Source: Pseudoalteromonas sp. H71 (lineage in GTDB: Bacteria; Pseudomonadota; Gammaproteobacteria; Enterobacterales; Alteromonadaceae). Taken from it: a DNA stretch of 64,000 nucleotides. A program made the position numbers and the translations under genes. Every line of letters begins with the position of its first letter. Position 1 is the first letter of the stretch. The notes beneath the pieces were generated by a model that had not been told where the DNA came from, did no database searches, and worked only from the letters and a program-made list of their open reading frames with translations. Location of the stretch: positions 104,431 to 168,430 of the forward strand of contig NZ_LODI01000046.1 of the NCBI RefSeq assembly GCF_001468485.1, in the 5' to 3' direction. Positions 58,889-64,000 of the stretch are shown one piece after another.

Positions 58889-60610
58889 ATGAAAAAACTG
58901 ATCATTGCGCGCGAAAACGTTAACGACTCGCACTTACCGAGTCATTTGCATCCGGTTATAAAACAAATTTACGCGACTCGTCGTGTAGTTGATGCCCAAG
59001 AGCTCGATAACGGTGTTGCCACGCTTCACGACTATAAATTGTTTAAAGACATCGACAAAGCAAGTGCATTACTCGTCGATGCGCTTAAGGCGCAAAGCCA
59101 CATTTTAATTGTGGGCGACTTTGATGCCGATGGCGCAACCAGTACTGCAACCTTAATGCAGGGGTTGCAAATGTTTGGTTTTCAAAATTTAGATTACCTC
59201 ATTCCAGACCGCTTTAGCTTAGGTTATGGCTTAAGCCCCGCACTGGCCGAACAAATAGTACAAATAAAACCCGATTTAGTGATCACCGTAGATAACGGTA
59301 TATCCTGTATTGCCGGTATTGATATTTTAAAATCGGTAGGTATAAAAGTGTTGGTTACAGATCACCATTTACAAGGTGAGCAGCTTCCAAATGCCGACGC
59401 CATTGTAAATCCAAACAGGCACGAATGTAACTTTCCGTCAAAGTCTATTGCTGGTGTAGGCGTGGCGTTTTACTTATTAATTGCGCTAAGAAGCCTAATG
59501 CGCGAACAAGGTTATTTTACGCAACAAGCACCGCCTAATTTAGCAAACTTATTAGACATAGTTGCGCTGGGTACAGTAGCTGATGTAGTTGCGCTTGATG
59601 CAAATAACCGAACACTAGTACACCAAGGTTTAGCGCGTATTCGCAGTGGTAAAACACGCCCAGGTATTACAGCTCTTATTGAAGTGGCTAACCGAAATGC
59701 AGCACGCCTAAGTGCCAGCGATTTTGGCTTTTCGCTTGCGCCGCGGTTAAACGCAGCAGGGCGATTAGACGACATGAGCTTAGGCATAGCCTGCTTACTG
59801 AGTAACGATATAAACCAAGCAAGGCGTATTGCAGGCGAGCTCGACAGCTTAAACCATGCAAGGCGTGAAATAGAGCAGGGTATGCAAGCTGAAGCGCAAG
59901 CTGTGCTTGATAGGCTCGCCTTTACCGACGACAACATTCCTGATGCTATCTGTTTGTTCCAAGATGACTGGCATCAGGGCGTTATTGGTATTTTGGCTGG
60001 TCGCTTAAAAGAAAAATACCATCGCCCAACCGTTATTTTTGCTGGTGGCGAAAACGGCGAAATTAAAGGCTCGTGCCGCTCCATTGAAGGGCTACACATG
60101 CGCGACCTACTCGAAGGGTTAAATACCGCGGCCCCCCACCTAATTAATAAGTTTGGTGGCCATGCCATGGCGGCGGGTTTAAGTATTAACGAGCAAAACT
60201 TTAACGACTTTAAAAAAGCGTTTGATGCAGCGGTAAGTGCGAAATTAAGCGAAGAAAGCAAGCGTTGTATTGTATTTACCGACGGCGAACTGCCAAACGA
60301 CTGCTTTACCATGGATTTTGCCCAATTATTAAAGCAATCAGGTCCATGGGGGCAGCAGTTCCCAGAGCCGGTGTTTGAACATACCTTTGAATTAATTCAG
60401 CAACGAATTGTTGGCGAAAAGCATTTAAAACTGGTGCTTAAACATCAATCAGGGCGGTTAGTTGACGCTATTGCTTTTGGTATTGACGTAAAAGAATGGC
60501 CAGATACCGAAGCGCGCTTTGTTAAAGTGGCTTATCAACTCGATATTAACGAGTTTAGGGGTAAGTTTAGCTTACAGCTAATCGTCCGAGAGCTTGAAAA
60601 AGTACACTAA
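58889..60610 (+). CDS. recJ: RecJ, single-stranded DNA exonuclease
   Basis: 573 residues. DHH-superfamily motifs: DFDADGATST (about residues 72-81), DLVITVDNG, VTDHHLQ (DHH) and the DHHA1 motif GGHAMAAG (GGH). It degrades single-stranded DNA 5' to 3' in recombination and mismatch repair. It lies between dsbC and prfB, as in E. coli, and has its own terminator. Confidence 0.96.
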   Translation: MKKLIIARENVNDSHLPSHLHPVIKQIYATRRVVDAQELDNGVATLHDYKLFKDIDKASALLVDALKAQSHILIVGDFDADGATSTATLMQGLQMFGFQNLDYLIPDRFSLGYGLSPALAEQIVQIKPDLVITVDNGISCIAGIDILKSVGIKVLVTDHHLQGEQLPNADAIVNPNRHECNFPSKSIAGVGVAFYLLIALRSLMREQGYFTQQAPPNLANLLDIVALGTVADVVALDANNRTLVHQGLARIRSGKTRPGITALIEVANRNAARLSASDFGFSLAPRLNAAGRLDDMSLGIACLLSNDINQARRIAGELDSLNHARREIEQGMQAEAQAVLDRLAFTDDNIPDAICLFQDDWHQGVIGILAGRLKEKYHRPTVIFAGGENGEIKGSCRSIEGLHMRDLLEGLNTAAPHLINKFGGHAMAAGLSINEQNFNDFKKAFDAAVSAKLSEESKRCIVFTDGELPNDCFTMDFAQLLKQSGPWGQQFPEPVFEHTFELIQQRIVGEKHLKLVLKHQSGRLVDAIAFGIDVKEWPDTEARFVKVAYQLDINEFRGKFSLQLIVRELEKVH

Positions 60611-60643
60611 AAAATATGCACAATACATGCATAAAAGGCTAAT

Positions 60644-60679
60644 AAAACGCGCGATTTTTTGTTAAAATCGGGCGTTTTT
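60644..60679 (+). terminator. Terminator after recJ
   Basis: AAAACGC-CGATTTT pairs with AAAATCG-GCGTTTT (one bulge on each side), then T, about 40 bp after the recJ stop. Confidence 0.7.
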
Positions 60680-60754
60680 ATCATTTGACGATAATTTATT
60701 GCGGATATTCCTCAAGTCGGGCCGTAATAATCTAGCCATTTTGGAGTAATGTAC

Positions 60755-61853
60755 ATGTTTGAAGTGAATCCTGTGATTAATCAAATCAAGGAAATTCGCG
60801 ATCGTACTGAACTGCTTCGGGGGTACCTTTGACTACGCTCTTAAACAAGAACGCTTAGAAGAAGTTAACGCCGAACTTGAAGATTCAGCTGTATGGAATG
60901 AACCTGAACGCGCACAGGCACTTGGCCGTGAAAAGTCAGCCTTAGAGGCGGTTGTTGAAACTATCGACAACCTAGTTGCCGGCGCCGACGACGTTGAAGG
61001 CTTGCTTGAGCTTGCAATAGAAGCCGAAGACGAAGACACCTTTGACGAAGCAAATGCAGAGCTTGAAGGCTTAAACGCGCAATTAGAAGGTTTAGAGTTT
61101 CGTCGCATGTTCTCGGGCACGCACGACGCAAACGATGCATACCTTGATTTACAATCAGGTTCAGGCGGCACTGAAGCTCAAGACTGGTGTAACATGTTAC
61201 TTCGCATGTATTTACGCTGGGGTGAAGCAAAAGGCTTTAAAGTTGAGCTAGTAGAAGCAACCGATGGCGATGTGGCCGGAATAAAAGGCGCAACAGTTCG
61301 CTTTGTTGGCGAATATGCTTACGGTTGGTTACGTACAGAAACAGGTGTGCACCGTTTAGTGCGTAAAAGCCCATTTGACTCAAGTGGCCGCCGTCATACG
61401 TCGTTTGCGTCTGCATTTGTATACCCAGAAATAGACGACAATATTGAAATTGACATTAATCCGTCTGACCTACGTATAGACGTGTACCGTGCATCGGGCG
61501 CGGGTGGTCAGCACGTTAACACCACCGAATCAGCAGTACGTATTACGCACGTACCTACAAACACGGTAGTGCAATGTCAAAACGAGCGTTCGCAACATAA
61601 GAATAAAGCCCAAGCAATGAAGCAATTAAAAGCTAAATTATTTGAGCTAGAGTTACAGCAGCAAAATGCTGAAAAACAAACGCAAGAAGATGCAAAGTCA
61701 GATATTGGTTGGGGGAGTCAAATTCGTTCATACGTTCTTGATGACTCGCGTATTAAAGATTTACGCACCGGCGTAGAAAACCGCAATACCCAATCGGTAC
61801 TTGACGGTAACTTAGACAAATTTATTGAAGCCAGCCTTAAATCTGGCCTATAA
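60755..61853 (+). CDS. prfB: PrfB, peptide chain release factor 2, with programmed +1 frameshift
   Basis: Two joined segments: 60755-60829 and, after a +1 shift, 60831-61853, giving 365 residues, as in E. coli. The zero frame meets TGA at 60830-60832 after CTT; the slip site is CGGGGGTAC-CTT-TGAC, with the G-run as the internal Shine-Dalgarno-like stimulator. RF2 marks are SPFDSSGRR (tripeptide SPF for stop recognition) and GAGGQHVN (GGQ). Low RF2 slows reading of UGA and favours the shift, an autoregulation. It is followed by lysS after 26 bp. Confidence 0.95.
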
Positions 61854-61879
61854 CCACCAAGCTAATAAAGAGCTAAAAA

Positions 61880-63415
61880 ATGACTGATAAAATCCAAGAC
61901 GAAAACAAGTTAATCGCTGAGCGTCGCGGCAAGTTAGATGCTATTCGCGAAAATTGCCCAGCCAACGGTCATCCAAACCAATTCCGTCGTGAGCATTACA
62001 CGGCAGATTTGCAGGCTGAGTTTGGTGATAAGAGTAAAGAAGAATTAATCGAATTACAGCACGTAGTATCGATTGCGGGTCGTATTCTTGCTAAGCGTGG
62101 CCCGTTTATGTCTATCCAAGATATGAAAGGTCGTGTACAAGTTTACGCATCAAAAGACGTACAAAAAGACTTAAAAGCAAAATATGGTCAGCTTGATATT
62201 GGCGATATTATTGGTGTTAAAGGTCCGCTTAATAAATCAGGCAAAGGCGATTTATACGTAGATATGGCCGAGTACGAATTACTTACTAAGTCACTACGTC
62301 CATTGCCAGAAAAATTTCATGGCCTTTCAGACCAAGAAACTAAGTACCGCCAACGTTATGTTGATTTAATTACTAACGAAGCAACGCGCGAAACATTTCG
62401 TATTCGCTCACAAGTAGTTGAAGGTATTCGTCGCTTTTTAGCAGAGCGCGACTTTATGGAAGTAGAAACGCCCATGCTACAGGTTATTCCTGGCGGCGCA
62501 TCTGCGCGTCCGTTTGTGACTCATCATAACGCGCTTGATATCGACATGTACTTACGTATTGCGCCAGAGCTTTACCTTAAGCGTTTAGTAGTAGGTGGTT
62601 TTGACCGCGTGTTTGAAATTAACCGTAACTTCCGTAACGAAGGGTTATCAACGCGTCATAACCCAGAATTCACTATGATTGAGTTCTACCAAGCGTACGC
62701 TGATTACATCGACCTGATGAACATCACCGAAGACATGCTACGTACTGTTGCAACTAACGTATTGGGTAGCCCAATTGTTATTAATACAACAAAAGACGAA
62801 AACGGCGAAGTAACCGACTCAGTCGAGTACGACTTTGGCCAACCGTTTACACGTTTAAGCATGGCTGACGCTATCTTAAAATATAACCCTGAGTTTGATG
62901 CTGCGGTATTTAACGACCCAGAAAACCACTTTGAAGAATTAAAAGCGTACGCTAAACAAGTACACGTTAAAATTCCTGAAAACTGTGTGTGGGGCCCAGG
63001 TAAGTTTTTATGTGAAATATTTGAAGAAACGGCTGAGCACATGCTTATCCAACCTACATTTATTACAGGTTACCCATGGGAAGTATCGCCACTGGCGCGT
63101 CGTAACGATGAAAACCCATTTGTTACCGACCGTTTTGAGTTTTTTGTTGGCGGACGTGAGCTTGCAAATGGTTTCTCAGAGCTTAACGATGCACAGGATC
63201 AAGCTGAACGCTTTACTCGTCAAGTTGAAGAGAAAGACGCCGGTGATGATGAAGCAATGCACTACGATGAAGACTACATACGCGCACTAGAGTACGGTTT
63301 ACCGCCTACCGCTGGTGAAGGTATTGGTATTGACCGATTAGTCATGTTGTTTACTGACTCATCTACAATTAAAGACGTTATTTTATTCCCGCATATGCGC
63401 CCGCAAGCTGACTAA
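61880..63415 (+). CDS. lysS: LysS, lysyl-tRNA synthetase (class II)
   Basis: 511 residues. An N-terminal OB-fold tRNA-binding domain (about residues 60-160) precedes the class II core: motif 2 around [22 protein letters not shown] and motif 3 GIGIDRLVM near the C-terminus. It charges tRNA-Lys. The prfB-lysS pairing is the same as in E. coli. Confidence 0.97.
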   Translation: MTDKIQDENKLIAERRGKLDAIRENCPANGHPNQFRREHYTADLQAEFGDKSKEELIELQHVVSIAGRILAKRGPFMSIQDMKGRVQVYASKDVQKDLKAKYGQLDIGDIIGVKGPLNKSGKGDLYVDMAEYELLTKSLRPLPEKFHGLSDQETKYRQRYVDLITNEATRETFRIRSQVVEGIRRFLAERDFMEVETPMLQVIPGGASARPFVTHHNALDIDMYLRIAPELYLKRLVVGGFDRVFEINRNFRNEGLSTRHNPEFTMIEFYQAYADYIDLMNITEDMLRTVATNVLGSPIVINTTKDENGEVTDSVEYDFGQPFTRLSMADAILKYNPEFDAAVFNDPENHFEELKAYAKQVHVKIPENCVWGPGKFLCEIFEETAEHMLIQPTFITGYPWEVSPLARRNDENPFVTDRFEFFVGGRELANGFSELNDAQDQAERFTRQVEEKDAGDDEAMHYDEDYIRALEYGLPPTAGEGIGIDRLVMLFTDSSTIKDVILFPHMRPQAD

Positions 63416-63438
63416 GCTTAATGTAAAATAACACCCTG

Positions 63439-63464
63439 AAACGCCGCTTAATTGCGGCGTTTTT
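63439..63464 (+). terminator. Terminator after lysS
   Basis: AACGCCGC and GCGGCGTT form an 8-bp stem with a 6-nt loop and a T tail. Confidence 0.8.
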
Positions 63465-63596
63465 GTTTTAATTTTGTTTATTCATAGCTAATAAGACCAT
63501 TATTCATATATTAAGCTGTTGATATTTAGTTGTAATTTTTTTATGAAAATTTTTATGTGCATATAACAAATTAATGAGTAACTTTTAAACATTATG

Positions 63597-63626
63597 TTGT
63601 ATTTTTGTAACTTTGTTAGCTACAAT
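63597..63626 (+). promoter_or_regulatory. Possible sigma-70 promoter for the small acidic gene
   Basis: TTGTAT (63597-63602), an 18-bp spacer, TACAAT (63621-63626), about 70 bp before the small ORF. Confidence 0.4.
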
Positions 63627-63696
63627 ACGGCCAAATTTTAAACGGCCTAACTTTTAGGTGCTGTAAATAATAAAAACGGATTTATAAAATAATAAA

Positions 63697-63879
63697 ATGA
63701 CAGATAAAACTATCGAAGAGTCGGAAGAACTCAGTCAAACCGAGCGAGAGCGAGAAGCTTTTTACCGAGCATGTATTGCCGAGTTTCAACAACTAGGTTA
63801 TCAAGAGCAGTACCTGGCTAGTTTAAAAGATAAATGTGCACCAACCGACGACACACTTACGCCTAACGAAGAGAGTTGA
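63697..63879 (+). CDS. Small acidic hypothetical protein
   Basis: 60 residues, rich in Glu and Asp, helical in the middle (TEREREAFYRACIAEFQQLGY), no signal peptide. I do not recognise the family. It lies 281 bp after lysS, with a plausible promoter of its own. It may be a small regulatory protein; the role is unknown. Confidence 0.5.
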   Translation: MTDKTIEESEELSQTEREREAFYRACIAEFQQLGYQEQYLASLKDKCAPTDDTLTPNEES

Positions 63880-63965
63880 TTAGCTTAAAAATTAGGCTTC
63901 TTTCATATAAAAACATAACATATGTGTGTTCTGTAACCATATAGACACTTTTGATAGAAAAGTGT

Positions 63966-63993
63966 TTGACATATTTTCTGAAATCTTTATTAT
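63966..63993 (+). promoter_or_regulatory. Strong promoter at the window end, stable-RNA type
   Basis: TTGACA (63966-63971), a 16-bp spacer, TATTAT (63988-63993), then ACGCCCC. An alternative -10 is TTATAC. The GC-rich discriminator is typical of rRNA and tRNA promoters under stringent control. A perfect 8-bp inverted repeat (63945-63965) lies right before the -35. Confidence 0.5.
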
Positions 63994-64000
63994 ACGCCCC

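Noticed and set aside
61002..61853. A separate 283-residue release-factor gene starting at 61002
   Set aside because: It is only the 3' part of prfB. The real start is the ATG at 60755, followed by the programmed frameshift at 60830.
1..64000. CRISPR arrays, tRNAs, insertion sequences, phage genes or defence islands
   Set aside because: Read on both strands, I found no array of spaced repeats, no cloverleaf gene, no transposase or integrase other than XerD, and no defence gene cluster.

Overview
The window is AT-rich chromosomal DNA of a marine gammaproteobacterium, most likely Pseudoalteromonas. The strongest pointers are a secreted chloride-dependent alpha-amylase of the P. haloplanktis AHA type (669 codons, with the same signal peptide and C-terminal propeptide layout) and many gene neighbourhoods shared with Enterobacterales and Alteromonadales. 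I see no rRNA, tRNA, CRISPR array, prophage, integrase cassette or insertion sequence. This is core chromosome with a few accessory touches.

Layout. Positions 1-11212 hold mostly minus-strand housekeeping genes: a DUF885 lipoprotein (cut by the window edge), hemW, rdgB, a DUF4426 protein, yggT, proC, yggS, then plus-strand pilT-pilU, then minus-strand ruvX, yqgE, gshB, rsmE and an unknown gene. pilT carries an in-frame TGA. Positions 11286-18149 hold a DUF350 membrane protein, glnE, a TcpQ-domain protein, a lipid A acyltransferase and tolC. Positions 18301-27386 are plus strand: nudF, yqiB, cpdA, yqiA, parE, a PQQ-type sugar dehydrogenase-like gene, parC, plsC and rraB. Positions 27605-36067 hold zntB, a rimB-like protease/rimK/M14-family cluster, a small MscS-like protein, an Omp85-family outer-membrane protein, a DUF3630-like gene and recQ. 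Positions 36175-41367 hold yigI, rarD, a double-receiver diguanylate cyclase, maoP/hdfR and a porin.

Positions 41706-46633 form a vitamin B12 unit: a cobalamin riboswitch, then an ABC ATPase, a permease, cobQ, cobO and a BtuF-like binding protein, with ung attached at the end. The genes abut or overlap, so the set looks like one transcript for corrinoid uptake, adenosylation and amidation. Positions 47365-54221 hold a DUF3545 gene, tal, yaaA, an MscS channel with a hairpin over its ribosome-binding site, a BON lipoprotein, and divergent srmB/trmN6. Positions 54373-63879 hold the amylase, fldB, xerD, dsbC, recJ, prfB (with its programmed +1 frameshift), lysS and a small acidic protein. The window ends in what looks like a strong stable-RNA-type promoter.

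The most unusual signals are: (1) a single nonsense codon that splits an otherwise intact pilT while pilU is intact; (2) a 258-bp intergenic element after the porin whose inverted repeats nest into a three-way-junction fold, with a diverged relative 10 kb away after the MscS gene; (3) a perfect 16-bp hairpin that covers the MscS ribosome-binding site; and (4) a 19-codon open frame between the B12 riboswitch and its first gene, whose stop codon overlaps that gene's ribosome-binding site.
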